DNA of 64,000 nucleotides from Salibacterium qingdaonense (GTDB taxonomy: Bacteria > Bacillota > Bacilli > Bacillales > Marinococcaceae), in NCBI RefSeq assembly GCF_900114715.1, contig NZ_FOTY01000003.1, positions 124,001-188,000 on the forward strand. The letters are read 5' to 3'. The notes under the pieces are model-generated. The model saw only the letters and a list, made by a program, of their open reading frames with translations. It did no database searches and was not told the origin of the DNA. This document shows, piece after piece, positions 19,251 through 27,492 of this stretch. How positions within the stretch are numbered: position 1 is the first letter of the stretch; the number at the start of each line of letters is the position of its first letter. A program made the position numbers and the translations under genes.

Positions 19251-19997
19251 GTGCAGCGTTATTTTGTAAAACCTGAACAAATGACTGAAAACGATGTAGT
19301 CATTACAGGGGAAGACGTCAAACACATTTCCAAAGTAGTGAGGCTTGAGCCCGGAAGCCATATTGAATGCCTGAATAATCAGGGGCGACGGACACACTGC
19401 AGGATCCGAAGTGTAGATAAAGAGTCGGTCGCGGCTGACATTTTGGAAGATATAGAAAGCAGTCCGGAACTTCCGGTATATGCCGCTGTTGCCCAGGCTT
19501 TAATCAAAGGAGATAACCTTGATCTGGTTGTGCAGAAGGGGACGGAACTGGGGGCACGCTCCTTTCTGTTGTTTGCAGCAGGACGATCTGTGGTAAAATG
19601 GGATAGCAGTAAAGTGGAAAAGAAACTTCAGCGGCTCCGTAAAATTGCCAAAGAAGCAGCGGAACAATCCGGAAGACAATACATTCCGGATATTTCGTAT
19701 TATGCCTCCACCCGGGACATGATGGAGGAAGCTTCGACATACGAAGCTTCCCTGTATTTAGATGAAGAAACGGCAAAAAGTGGTGAGCATCATGCAGCGG
19801 CGGACATATTTTCTTCCCGTCCTGCATCCATTCTGGCCCTCATTGGTCCGGAAGGTGGAATCAGCCGTGATGAAGCGCAGGCTCTCGATCAAAGCGGCTG
19901 CCGCCCTGTGAGTCTGGGGCCGCGGATTTTACGGAGCGAATCCGCTTCTCTCTATTTTCTTTCCGCTCTGTCCTATCATTATGAAATATTGAGGTGA
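19251..19997 (+). CDS. rsmE: 16S rRNA (uracil-1498-N3)-methyltransferase
   Basis: SPOUT-class methyltransferase acting on 16S rRNA U1498, 248 residues. The start MQRYFV is the family norm, so I chose GTG 19251 behind GGGGTGG over the upstream in-frame GTG 19242. A PUA-like N-terminal domain is followed by the knotted SPOUT fold with ALIGPEGGISRDEA (about 195) and SLGPRILRSESA. It begins directly after prmA ends. Confidence 0.94.
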   Translation: MQRYFVKPEQMTENDVVITGEDVKHISKVVRLEPGSHIECLNNQGRRTHCRIRSVDKESVAADILEDIESSPELPVYAAVAQALIKGDNLDLVVQKGTELGARSFLLFAAGRSVVKWDSSKVEKKLQRLRKIAKEAAEQSGRQYIPDISYYASTRDMMEEASTYEASLYLDEETAKSGEHHAAADIFSSRPASILALIGPEGGISRDEAQALDQSGCRPVSLGPRILRSESASLYFLSALSYHYEILR

Positions 19998-20003
19998 ACA
20001 TAT

Positions 20004-21338
20004 ATGTCTTCTGTTGCCTTTCATACCCTTGGCTGTAAAGTAAATCATTATGAAACAGAAGCCATCTGGCAGCTGTTTAAAAACGCCGGATATGAAAAAG
20101 AAGAATTTGAAAAGAGTGCAGACGTCTACGTGATCAACACCTGTACCGTCACCAACACCGGTGATAAGAAAAGCCGTCAGGTTATCCGTCGTGCGGTACG
20201 TAAAAATCCGGATGCGGTAGTGTGTGTTACAGGCTGCTACGCTCAGACATCGCCTGCTGAGATTATGGATATTCCCGGCGTGGATGTTGTAGTGGGAACC
20301 CAGGACCGTTCCAAAATGATCGGTTATATTGAACAGTTCAAAAAAGAACGGGAACCGATTAACGGGGTAGGAAACATCATGAAAACACGAGTATATGAAG
20401 AGCTGGATGTTCCTGAATTCACGGACCGCACAAGAGCATCTCTGAAAATTCAGGAAGGCTGCAACAATTTCTGTACGTTCTGCATCATTCCATGGGCCCG
20501 GGGGCTTCTGCGTTCCAGAAGACCAGAAGATGTTCTGCATCAGGCACATCAGCTTGTTGAAGCCGGATATAAAGAAATTGTACTGACCGGTATTCATACC
20601 GCCGGATACGGCGAAGACATGAAAGACTATAATTTCGCGGCTCTCTTAAAAGAGCTGGAAAAAGTGGAAGGCCTGAAGCGCCTGCGGATTTCGTCCATAG
20701 AAGCCAGTCAGATTACCGATGAAGTCATTGATGTTATTGACCGGTCCCAAAAGATCGTTAATCATCTCCATGTGCCGCTGCAGTCCGGTTCCGATACGGT
20801 GCTCAAGCGGATGAGGAGAAAGTATACGACACAGTATTATGCCCAGCAGCTCGATAAGCTGAAGCAGGCACTTCCGGGTCTTGCTGTTACCACGGATGTC
20901 ATTGTCGGATTCCCCGGCGAAACAGAAGAAGAATTCCGGGAGACGTATCAATTTATCAGAGACAATAAATTCTCCGAACTGCACGTCTTTCCATTTTCAA
21001 AAAGATCCGGCACACCGGCTTCCAAAATGGACGGCCAGGTGGACAGCGACATCAAACAAAACAGAGTGCAGCAGCTGATTGAACTGTCGAATCAGCTTGC
21101 AAAAGAATACGCCGGCGATTATGAAGGCAGAGAGCTGGATGTTATACCGGAAGAAAAAGACGAAGAGACAGGGCTTCTTACCGGTTACACCTCCAATTAT
21201 CTGCGCGTTAAATTTGAAGGGGCTGAAGAGTTAATAGGCTCCATCGTTAAAGTGCAAATCACAAAAGCAGGATATCCCTATAATATGGGCGAATATATCA
21301 GGGAAGCCCGCGAAGAAGAAGACAGAGTGCTTGCATAG
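20004..21338 (+). CDS. mtaB: tRNA t6A37 methylthiotransferase MtaB
   Basis: Radical SAM enzyme that adds a methylthio group to t6A37 in tRNA, 444 residues. The N-terminal UPF0004 domain carries cluster cysteines in [17 protein letters not shown] and GCYAQ; the radical SAM motif is CNNFCTFC near 152; a TRAM domain closes the protein. CKVNHYE and the length point to MtaB, not MiaB. GAGGTGAAC precedes the ATG. It is the last gene of the dnaJ-prmA-rsmE-mtaB series. Confidence 0.95.
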   Translation: MSSVAFHTLGCKVNHYETEAIWQLFKNAGYEKEEFEKSADVYVINTCTVTNTGDKKSRQVIRRAVRKNPDAVVCVTGCYAQTSPAEIMDIPGVDVVVGTQDRSKMIGYIEQFKKEREPINGVGNIMKTRVYEELDVPEFTDRTRASLKIQEGCNNFCTFCIIPWARGLLRSRRPEDVLHQAHQLVEAGYKEIVLTGIHTAGYGEDMKDYNFAALLKELEKVEGLKRLRISSIEASQITDEVIDVIDRSQKIVNHLHVPLQSGSDTVLKRMRRKYTTQYYAQQLDKLKQALPGLAVTTDVIVGFPGETEEEFRETYQFIRDNKFSELHVFPFSKRSGTPASKMDGQVDSDIKQNRVQQLIELSNQLAKEYAGDYEGRELDVIPEEKDEETGLLTGYTSNYLRVKFEGAEELIGSIVKVQITKAGYPYNMGEYIREAREEEDRVLA

Positions 21339-21360
21339 CCCCATAGAAAGGATGAAGGAT

Positions 21361-22032
21361 ATGAGTAGTTCCCTTGCTTCCACCATCGATCACACATTGT
21401 TAAAACCTGAATCCACCTCCGGACAGGTGGAAGCCCTGTGTCGTGAAGCGGCGGAATATGAGTTTGCCTCGGTTTGTATCCACCCGTCCCACGTTGCTGC
21501 AGCAGCTGCCATTCTGGCAGAAACCCCGGTGAAAGTCTGCACAGTGATCGGGTTTCCCCACGGGGCAGCGTTATCTGCCGTAAAAGCTTATGAAACAAAA
21601 GAGGCCGTCAGACTAGGGGCTTCAGAAGTCGATATGGTTATCAATATAGGGTCGCTTAAAAGCGGCAGAGAAGATGAAGTCCGTTCCGATATTGAATCTG
21701 TTGTTCAGGCGGCTTCTGATCAGGCGCTCGTTAAGGTGATCATTGAAACCGTGCTTCTTTCCGATGAAGAAAAGGAAGCGGCATGCCGTGCTGCTGTTCA
21801 GGCAGGTGCGGATTTTGTCAAAACATCGACCGGATTTGCAGGCGGCGGTGCCACGCTTGAAGATGTTAAATTGATGAAGCGTGTCGTTGGCAATCAAGCG
21901 AAAGTAAAAGCAAGTGGAGGCGTGAAAGACCAGCAGACAGCCCTTGCGATGATAGAAGCCGGTGCGGAAAGAATCGGCACCAGTTCCGGTGCTGCCATTG
22001 TTTCCGGAGAAAGCGGCACATCATCTTATTAA
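21361..22032 (+). CDS. deoC: Deoxyribose-phosphate aldolase
   Basis: Class I aldolase splitting 2-deoxyribose 5-phosphate to glyceraldehyde 3-phosphate and acetaldehyde in deoxynucleoside breakdown, 223 residues. The Schiff-base lysine is in DFVKTSTGF (about 152), with KASGG and the N-terminal IDHTLLKPE typical of DeoC. I chose ATG 21361; ATG 21352 lies too close to its AAAGG site. It sits between mtaB and rpsU without the usual deoR-nupC-pdp neighbours, so its control may be housekeeping. Confidence 0.94.
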   Translation: MSSSLASTIDHTLLKPESTSGQVEALCREAAEYEFASVCIHPSHVAAAAAILAETPVKVCTVIGFPHGAALSAVKAYETKEAVRLGASEVDMVINIGSLKSGREDEVRSDIESVVQAASDQALVKVIIETVLLSDEEKEAACRAAVQAGADFVKTSTGFAGGGATLEDVKLMKRVVGNQAKVKASGGVKDQQTALAMIEAGAERIGTSSGAAIVSGESGTSSY

Positions 22033-22059
22033 ACCGTGATGCTTGTATTATAGAAAGTA

Positions 22060-22088
22060 TTGATTTTTCGATTATCATGTTATATAAT
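22060..22088 (+). promoter_or_regulatory. Probable sigma-A promoter of rpsU-yqeY
   Basis: TTGATT (22060-22065) and TATAAT (22083-22088) are 17 bases apart, giving a leader of about 115 bases before rpsU. Confidence 0.65.
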
Positions 22089-22210
22089 TTGTGAAAATAG
22101 TTGTTTTTTCCATGAGGAAATCGGTTTGTTGTCCGCAGGCCGGATAGACAGCCCGTGATTCTCCTGCTGGAAAAATCAGCTGTACTGGTTGTTTGGAGGG
22201 GGGGATTCAG

Positions 22211-22384
22211 ATGGCTGAGACCCGTGTTCGCAAGAACGAGAATATTGATGCTGCTCTTCGCCGTTTTAAGAAAGATCTTTCGAAAGAAGGAACAATGGCT
22301 GAAGTACGTAAGCGCAAGTTCCACGAAAAACCGAGCGAAAAGCGTAAGAGAAAATCAGAAGCGGCTAGAAAACGTAAATCCTAA
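22211..22384 (+). CDS. rpsU: 30S ribosomal protein S21
   Basis: Small basic ribosomal protein of the 30S subunit, 57 residues. The start [20 protein letters not shown] and the Lys/Arg-rich tail are typical S21. ATG 22211 follows GGAGGGGGGATTCAG; the longer open frame from 22193 lacks a ribosome site. It is followed after 20 bases by yqeY, with which it is probably cotranscribed. Confidence 0.97.
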   Translation: MAETRVRKNENIDAALRRFKKDLSKEGTMAEVRKRKFHEKPSEKRKRKSEAARKRKS

Positions 22385-22404
22385 GTGAAAGAAGGTGCTT
22401 CACG

Positions 22405-22848
22405 CTGCAACTCATGGATCGTTTGAATGAAGATGTAAAACGTGCCTTGAAAGCCAAGGATAAAAAAAGGCTTTCTGTTCTCAGGGGTGTTAAATCTTCC
22501 CTTCAGAATGAAGCGATTAAAGAAGGCAGGGAGCTGCAGGAACAGGATGCTTTGAGTGTTCTGAACCGTGAATGGAAACAGCGCAAAGAATCCCTCCATG
22601 AGTTTGAGAATGCGGGAAGAGATGATTTAACAGAAGAGATAGAAAAGGAACTTGCTATTCTATCTGAATATATGCCCGAATCACTGTCTGAAGAAGAGCT
22701 GGATCGTATTGTACAGGAAACCATCACAGAAACCGGTGCTTCATCAGGCAGCGATATGGGAACGGTCATGTCCGCTGTCATGCCGAAAGTGCAGGGACGT
22801 GCGGATGGAAAACTGGTAAACCAGTTTGTCCGTAAACATTTGACCTGA
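22405..22848 (+). CDS. yqeY: GatB/YqeY domain protein, probable CTG start
   Basis: YqeY family protein with the tRNA-binding-type helical domain also found at the GatB C-terminus; 147 residues from CTG. Precise role unsettled. Family members typically start with a few residues before a conserved ERLNQD-like segment. Starting at CTG 22405 gives M-Q-L-M-D-R-L-N-E-D, matching that spacing, and places GAAGGTG (22391-22397) seven bases upstream. The first ATG, 22414, would be 16 bases from that site and would shorten the protein by three residues. A strong terminator follows. Confidence 0.88.
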   Translation: MQLMDRLNEDVKRALKAKDKKRLSVLRGVKSSLQNEAIKEGRELQEQDALSVLNREWKQRKESLHEFENAGRDDLTEEIEKELAILSEYMPESLSEEELDRIVQETITETGASSGSDMGTVMSAVMPKVQGRADGKLVNQFVRKHLT

Positions 22849-22853
22849 GAAAA

Positions 22854-22884
22854 GCATTCCTCCAAACCGGAGGAATGTTTTTTT
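22854..22884 (+). terminator. rpsU-yqeY terminator
   Basis: CATTCCTCC and GGAGGAATG form a perfect stem with a short AAACC loop, followed by seven T. Confidence 0.9.
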
Positions 22885-22986
22885 ATCAAACAAAAAAGCA
22901 GAAAATGATTTTATAGTCTCTGTGCAACCGATGTCGTAGGTGAATACATAAAAAAATGATATAATAAAGGTAGGGACAGCCGGAAC

Positions 22987-23012
22987 TGAAACCAAAGAAT
23001 GGTTTATTCGTA
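22987..23012 (+). promoter_or_regulatory. Sigma-W type promoter of the nfeD-floA operon
   Basis: TGAAAC (22987-22992) within GGAACTGAAAC and CGTA (23009-23012) are exactly 16 bases apart, the consensus for the envelope-stress factor sigma-W. The equivalent B. subtilis operon yqeZ-yqfA-yqfB is a known sigma-W target. A TATAAT lies further upstream near 22960 and could give basal expression. Confidence 0.85.
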
Positions 23013-23078
23013 GATGAAAGGACGGACTGCCCAGCCGGCATGCAGGAATAAGTAAACATCAGGGAAAGAGGGAGTGGA

Positions 23079-24404
23079 ATGGTTCATTTCATGAGAAAAT
23101 CAGCGGCCGTGCTTCTGTCTCTGTTTGTGCTGTTTGTGGTGCTTTCACATCATGAAGCCGAAGCTGCTGAAAAGGATAAGGTATTCATCATCCCGGTGGA
23201 ACAAACAGTGGAGAGCGGTTTGAAAGCGTTTCTTGAGCGGGCGGTGGAAGATGCTGAATCAGCGGGTGCCGATCACATCATTTTTGAAATCGATACACCA
23301 GGTGGTGCTGTGGATGCTGCAGGCGACATTGCCTCCCTTATCGAGGATGCTTCCGTGCCGACGACAGCGTATGTCGTGGAACAAGCCATGTCGGCCGGCG
23401 CCTACCTTGCGCTCAGCGCTGATGAAATCGCTATGGCACCTGATACACAGATGGGAGCGGCGCAGGTCATCACCGGGTCCGGCAATGCTGCAGGTACGAA
23501 GGCCCAGTCGAGCTGGGAGAAAAACATGCAGAACGCCGCTGAATTGAACGGCCGTAATCCCCGGTACGCGCGGGCCATGGCGGATCCCTCTGTTGACATG
23601 CCGGAATACAGTGCCGGAAAAGGAGAATTGTTAACGCTTACGGCATCAGAAGCTGCGGAAGTGAATTATGCGGAGTATACCCCTGAAAACAGGGAAGCCC
23701 TGCTCCAGGAACTGAACTTCTCCAACGCAGAAGTACAGGAAGTACAGGTGAGTGCGGCGGAAAAAATCGCCCGCTTTGTCACCAACCCTGTCCTCATTCC
23801 GATTTTACTGTCTGTCGGAAGTATAGGCCTGATTATGGAGCTTTACTCACCCGGGTTCGGTATCGCCGGTATTCTCGGTGCATCGTCTTTGGGGTTGTTT
23901 TTCTTCGGTCACATGATAGCCGGTTTTGCAGGATATGAAGCATTGGTTCTTGCAGGAGCAGGCATAATCCTGGTGGGAGTGGAACTGTTCATCCCCGGTT
24001 TTGGCATTTTTGGTCTGCTTGGAGCAGGAGCTTTTATCAGCAGTCTGTTTTTTGCTTCCTATTCGACGCTGAACATTGCTGTTTCCATTCTTATCGCGCT
24101 CGTTTTGTCGGCTGTGACTGTTATTTTGATGTTTTCGGTCTTTAAAAAACGGGGGCCGGTGAAACGTTTTGTGCTCGAAGACTCTGTGACGACAGATGAA
24201 GGTTTTATTTCCAATGAAAGCCGCCCGGAACTTATAGGACAAACCGGAAAATCATTAACGCCTCTCCGTCCTTCCGGCTCCATGCAGATGGGGGATGAAA
24301 GGCTTGACGTTGTATTGGAAGGAGGATATATTGAAAAAGGACGAGATGTAAAAATTGTGAAAGCAGAAGGTTCCAGAATTGTAGTGCGTGACATAAACGA
24401 ATAA
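23079..24404 (+). CDS. NfeD-type membrane serine protease (YqeZ-like)
   Basis: Membrane protein of 441 residues. A signal/anchor segment (about 5-28) is followed by a ClpP-like serine protease domain with FEIDTPGG near 71 and [14 protein letters not shown] near 105 (probable catalytic serine), a block of four or five membrane helices (about 235-350), and a C-terminal OB-fold with [10 protein letters not shown]. Long NfeD proteins partner flotillin/stomatin proteins, and floA follows directly. The operon lies under a sigma-W-type promoter and in B. subtilis contributes to resistance to the bacteriocin sublancin (family knowledge). Confidence 0.92.
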   Translation: MVHFMRKSAAVLLSLFVLFVVLSHHEAEAAEKDKVFIIPVEQTVESGLKAFLERAVEDAESAGADHIIFEIDTPGGAVDAAGDIASLIEDASVPTTAYVVEQAMSAGAYLALSADEIAMAPDTQMGAAQVITGSGNAAGTKAQSSWEKNMQNAAELNGRNPRYARAMADPSVDMPEYSAGKGELLTLTASEAAEVNYAEYTPENREALLQELNFSNAEVQEVQVSAAEKIARFVTNPVLIPILLSVGSIGLIMELYSPGFGIAGILGASSLGLFFFGHMIAGFAGYEALVLAGAGIILVGVELFIPGFGIFGLLGAGAFISSLFFASYSTLNIAVSILIALVLSAVTVILMFSVFKKRGPVKRFVLEDSVTTDEGFISNESRPELIGQTGKSLTPLRPSGSMQMGDERLDVVLEGGYIEKGRDVKIVKAEGSRIVVRDINE

Positions 24405-24423
24405 AGCTGAAGGAGGTTCTTCC

Positions 24424-25437
24424 ATGGATCCGTCCGTGAATTTGACATTAATTATTGTACTGGTGCTTGCCTTTATTCTTCTGGCTCTCTTGTTTACGTT
24501 TGTGCCGATAGCGCTTTGGATTTCCGCGCTCGCAGCGGGAGTTAAAATCGGTATTTTCCAGCTGGTTGGTATGAGGCTCCGCCGTGTTATTCCAAAAAGA
24601 GTGGTCAATCCGTTGATCAAAGCGGAAAAAGCCGGTCTCCAAATTGAACTGAATAAACTGGAAGGGCATTATCTTGCCGGTGGTAACGTGGACCGGGTTG
24701 TCAATGCTCTGATTGCCGCCCAGCGGGCCAACATTGAATTAACATTTGAACGCTGTGCCGCCATTGATCTGGCCGGCCGTGATGTACTGGAAGCCGTACA
24801 GATGAGTGTCAACCCGAAAGTAATTGAAACACCGTTTATTGCCGGTGTTGCGATGGATGGTATTGAAGTGAAGGCGAAAGCAAGAATCACCGTCCGTGCA
24901 AACATTGACCGTCTTGTAGGTGGTGCCGGTGAAGATACGGTAATTGCCCGTGTCGGGGAAGGTATTGTATCGACGATTGGTTCTTCCAAAGACCATAAAG
25001 CGGTTCTGGAGAATCCGGATTTGATCTCCCAGACTGTCCTGAAAAAAGGCCTGGACTCCGGGACAGCTTTTGAAATCCTCTCCATCGATATTGCCGACAT
25101 TGATATCGGCAAAAACATCGGTGCAGGCCTTCAGACGGATCAAGCCGAGGCGGATAAAAATATCGCCCAGGCGAAAGCTGAAGAACGCCGTGCGATGGCA
25201 GTAGCCCACGAGCAGGAGATGAAAGCCCGCGTTGAAGAAATGCGCGCCAAGGTTACCGAAGCAGAAGCTGAAGTACCAATGGCTATGGCTGAAGCATTCA
25301 AGGCCGGCAATCTCGGGGTGATGGATTATATGAACTATCAGAATGTCAACGCGGATACAGATATGAGAGGAGCCATCGGCAGGGAAACCAAAGGAAACGA
25401 TGACGATGGCAGCAGTCAGACGGACAATCCATTGTAA
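24424..25437 (+). CDS. floA: Flotillin-like protein FloA
   Basis: Membrane scaffold protein that organises functional membrane microdomains, 337 residues. The N-terminal hydrophobic hairpin (about 8-36) is followed by the SPFH/PHB domain and a Glu-Ala-rich coiled coil (about 235-290) with [13 protein letters not shown], then [24 protein letters not shown] precedes the ATG. It is 19 bases from nfeD and cotranscribed. Size and architecture match B. subtilis YqfA/FloA. Confidence 0.96.
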   Translation: MDPSVNLTLIIVLVLAFILLALLFTFVPIALWISALAAGVKIGIFQLVGMRLRRVIPKRVVNPLIKAEKAGLQIELNKLEGHYLAGGNVDRVVNALIAAQRANIELTFERCAAIDLAGRDVLEAVQMSVNPKVIETPFIAGVAMDGIEVKAKARITVRANIDRLVGGAGEDTVIARVGEGIVSTIGSSKDHKAVLENPDLISQTVLKKGLDSGTAFEILSIDIADIDIGKNIGAGLQTDQAEADKNIAQAKAEERRAMAVAHEQEMKARVEEMRAKVTEAEAEVPMAMAEAFKAGNLGVMDYMNYQNVNADTDMRGAIGRETKGNDDDGSSQTDNPL

Positions 25438-25473
25438 AAATTCCAAGGCAGTAAGAAAGAAAGGGTGGTCCCT

Positions 25474-26001
25474 TTGGAAGCCTTGATTGAACTGATTTTC
25501 GACAACTTTTTGATATTGGGCTTGATTGCCGGCGGTCTGATTTCCCTGTTCGGGCGCGTCTTTTCCGGAAATGAGGAGTCAGGGGAAGAAGCCGGGCCGA
25601 CACAGCAGAACCAAACCGGACAGGAAGCTCAAAAGGAAAACCAGCCGCAGTCCGCCGGCAGAAGACCGACCAGTCCTGTGCCGGAGGCAGAATCCGACCC
25701 TGCAGCAGCGGGGTCTCCTTCCAACCCGGAAAGCGGGTATGAACAGCAGATGGAAGAGCTTCGCAAAAAGCAGGAAAGGGCCCGCGAGCTCACGAGTGAA
25801 GCACTCCGTTCTCCAGGGGGTTCTTCGGCTCCTGAAGGTTCCGGTGAAAACCGGGGGACGGCGGCTGCAGGTATTGCACCCATAACCCCTGCAAATGCAA
25901 AGCAGGGGATACTGTGGGCGGAAATATTAGGTCCTCCCGTTTCCAAAAGAAGCAGACAGTACGGGACTTCTCACAGAGGAAGCCGCAGCCGTATGCAGTA
26001 A
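25474..26001 (+). CDS. Small membrane protein with low-complexity tail, in the yqfB position
   Basis: About 175 residues: one N-terminal membrane segment (EALIELIFDNFLILGLIAG...), then a long hydrophilic tail rich in Gln, Glu, Pro, Ser and Gly with no recognisable domain until a short basic end (SKRSRQYGTSHRGSRSR). Third gene of the sigma-W-type operon, where B. subtilis has yqfB, which I recall as much smaller. TTG 25474 behind AAAGGGTGG is my start; GTG 25465 adds three residues but lies within the ribosome site. The sequence gives no further clue to function. Confidence 0.6.
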   Translation: MEALIELIFDNFLILGLIAGGLISLFGRVFSGNEESGEEAGPTQQNQTGQEAQKENQPQSAGRRPTSPVPEAESDPAAAGSPSNPESGYEQQMEELRKKQERARELTSEALRSPGGSSAPEGSGENRGTAAAGIAPITPANAKQGILWAEILGPPVSKRSRQYGTSHRGSRSRMQ

Positions 26002-26043
26002 AATACTGAATCAAGCACGAGTCTGGGACAAAACCTAAATCAG

Positions 26044-26088
26044 ATAAAGAATGCCGAACGATTTTTTAAATCGTTCGGCATTCTTTAT
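26044..26088. repeat. Long hairpin of element A
   Basis: ATAAAGAATGCCGAACGATTT pairs base for base with the segment ending at 26088, a 21-bp stem with a 3-base loop. The outer stem reads AGAATG/CATTCT where copies B and C have AAAATG/CATTTT, so both arms changed together. Confidence 0.85.
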
Positions 26089-26319
26089 TTTGGAGAGGTA
26101 CCGCTGCGCCAACATACTTCGCTTTTACTCCAGAGCACAAGGGCGGCATCGGTTCGCTGGGGCTCACCGTGTCTTCTTTGCATCCGGCCGTTTCAGGACC
26201 CGTTGGCCGGCATTGAAACAACACCTGAACGGATCCGGCCGTACGGACGCAGAAAATGCGGGCGTTTGTTTGCTGTGTTCAGGTTTGGGGGACCGACATT
26301 CGTTGCAAATGGGTTCTAA

Positions 26320-26950
26320 GGCACTTTAGGGGGAAAAGGACCCTCTAAAACGTCGTTGGGCACATCGCCGAAGGCACTTTATAGTACCCGGCGCGTCCAT
26401 AAACGTCACTATGAATGATTTCGAAGGCACTTTAGGTGGTTTGGTGCCCCGGTAAACGTCATTAGGAACGAATCGAGACGGCGTGCAGCGGAAAATGAAC
26501 GGGTCGACGCAGCAAAGAGCCCGCGTCATGGAAGGAAAAGGGAGAGAAATAGTTCCGAAGGCACTTTAGGTGGAAAAGGATCCTCTAAAACGTCGTTGGG
26601 CACATCGCCGAAGGCACTTTATAGTACCCGGCGCGTCCACAAACGTCACTATAAATGATTCCGAAGGCACTTTAGATGGTTTGGTGCCCCGGTAAACGTC
26701 ATTAGGAACGAATCGAGACGGCGTGCAGCGGAAAAATGAACGGGTCGACGCAGCAAAGAGTCCGCGTCATGGCAGGAAAAGGGAGAGAAATAGTCCCGAA
26801 GGCACTTTAGGTGGAAAAGGACCCCCTGAAACGTCGTTGGGCATAACACCTGAGGCACTTTATAGTATCCGGCGCGTCCATAAACGTCACTATGAATGAT
26901 TCCGAAGGCACTTTAGATGGTTCCGCGCCCCGGTAAACGTCATTAGCCTG
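26320..26950. repeat. Array of 53-bp units within a 240-bp tandem repeat
   Basis: GGCACTTTA occurs at 26320, 26373, 26426, then 26560, 26613, 26666, then 26801, 26854, 26907. Spacing within each triplet is exactly 53 bp. Each triplet plus an 80-base spacer forms a 240-241-bp unit repeated almost three times; the last lacks the spacer. Each 53-bp unit also carries AAACGTC about 30 bases after the GGCACTTTA box. Whole units are conserved, unlike a CRISPR array. Confidence 0.9.
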
Positions 26951-27195
26951 TGGAAGTACGACACGTGCGGGCGCTGACCTGACCGCACATCCTGCGGGGA
27001 CCCGCGACTCGTGCAGTTCATTTGGAGCAGGAGTCCAAGCATGTTGGCTCCGCTGCTGGACAATGGTTGAACAACGCCGCCGGACATTCGTGTTTTTCCT
27101 CCGCCTATTTTATTTTTGTCCCAGGCTCTTTTTTTTGTGCAGTAAGGGGGATACATCCTGAAAAACGTCATAGGATGTGAATAGGGGTGTAAGAG

Positions 27196-27492
27196 ATGCT
27201 GGAACAGTGGAAAAGCTGGCTGACGAGAAAATTAACGGTGCCGGAAGATGTGATTATAGATACGCCCCGGTTGACCATGGTTGGTCAGCATCATTTACTT
27301 GTAGAGAACCATCACGGTGTCCGGAGCTTTTTTGAAGACAGAATCGAACTTCACGTACTGGATAAAGAGCTGATTATAAAGGGTGAACAATTTATTATAA
27401 AGAAAATATATCCGGAAGAACTGCTTATCGAAGGGATTATTGAGGAGATAGCGTATAAAGACAGCAGAAAGGAGGGAGGAATAAATGGGTGA
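27196..27492 (+). CDS. yqfC: Sporulation protein YqfC
   Basis: 98-residue YabP/YqfC family protein. The core LPEDVIIDTPRLTMVG-like start and the following VENHHGV, FFEDRIEL and LIIKG beta-rich segments are typical. In B. subtilis yqfC-yqfD is transcribed in the mother cell by sigma-E; no clear sigma-E promoter was seen in the short AT-rich stretch after element A. It overlaps yqfD by eight bases. Confidence 0.93.
   Translation: MLEQWKSWLTRKLTVPEDVIIDTPRLTMVGQHHLLVENHHGVRSFFEDRIELHVLDKELIIKGEQFIIKKIYPEELLIEGIIEEIAYKDSRKEGGING

Larger units (their letters stand above)
26019..27128. repeat. Non-coding repeat element, copy A (1110 bp)
   Basis: Largest of three related elements here. The left end is GAGTCTGGGACAAAA (26019-26033) and the right end TTTTGTCCCAGGCTC (27114-27128), an inverted pair with one mismatch. 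Modules in order: left hairpin (26044-26088); a segment shared with the other two copies (about 26100-26185, with TACTTCGCTTTTACTCCAGAGC); a segment shared only with copy C (about 26250-26320); an array of nine GGCACTTTA units (26320-26950); and a right module shared by all copies (about 26985-27128) with CCTGCGGGG and GCAGGAGTC-like text. No convincing gene lies within. It separates the sigma-W-type operon from yqfC-yqfD. Confidence 0.85.

Noticed and set aside
26320-26950. CRISPR array
   Set aside because: The whole 53-bp and 240-bp units are repeated with drift; there are no unique spacers between identical short repeats, and no cas genes.
26019-27128. Insertion sequence with transposase
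   Set aside because: Inverted ends are present but no transposase-like frame is found in any of the three copies; at most they are non-autonomous.
26326-27171. Minus-strand ORFs within element A (67-93 residues)
   Set aside because: They follow the repeat units, shift frame because 53 is not a multiple of three, and mostly lack ribosome sites.
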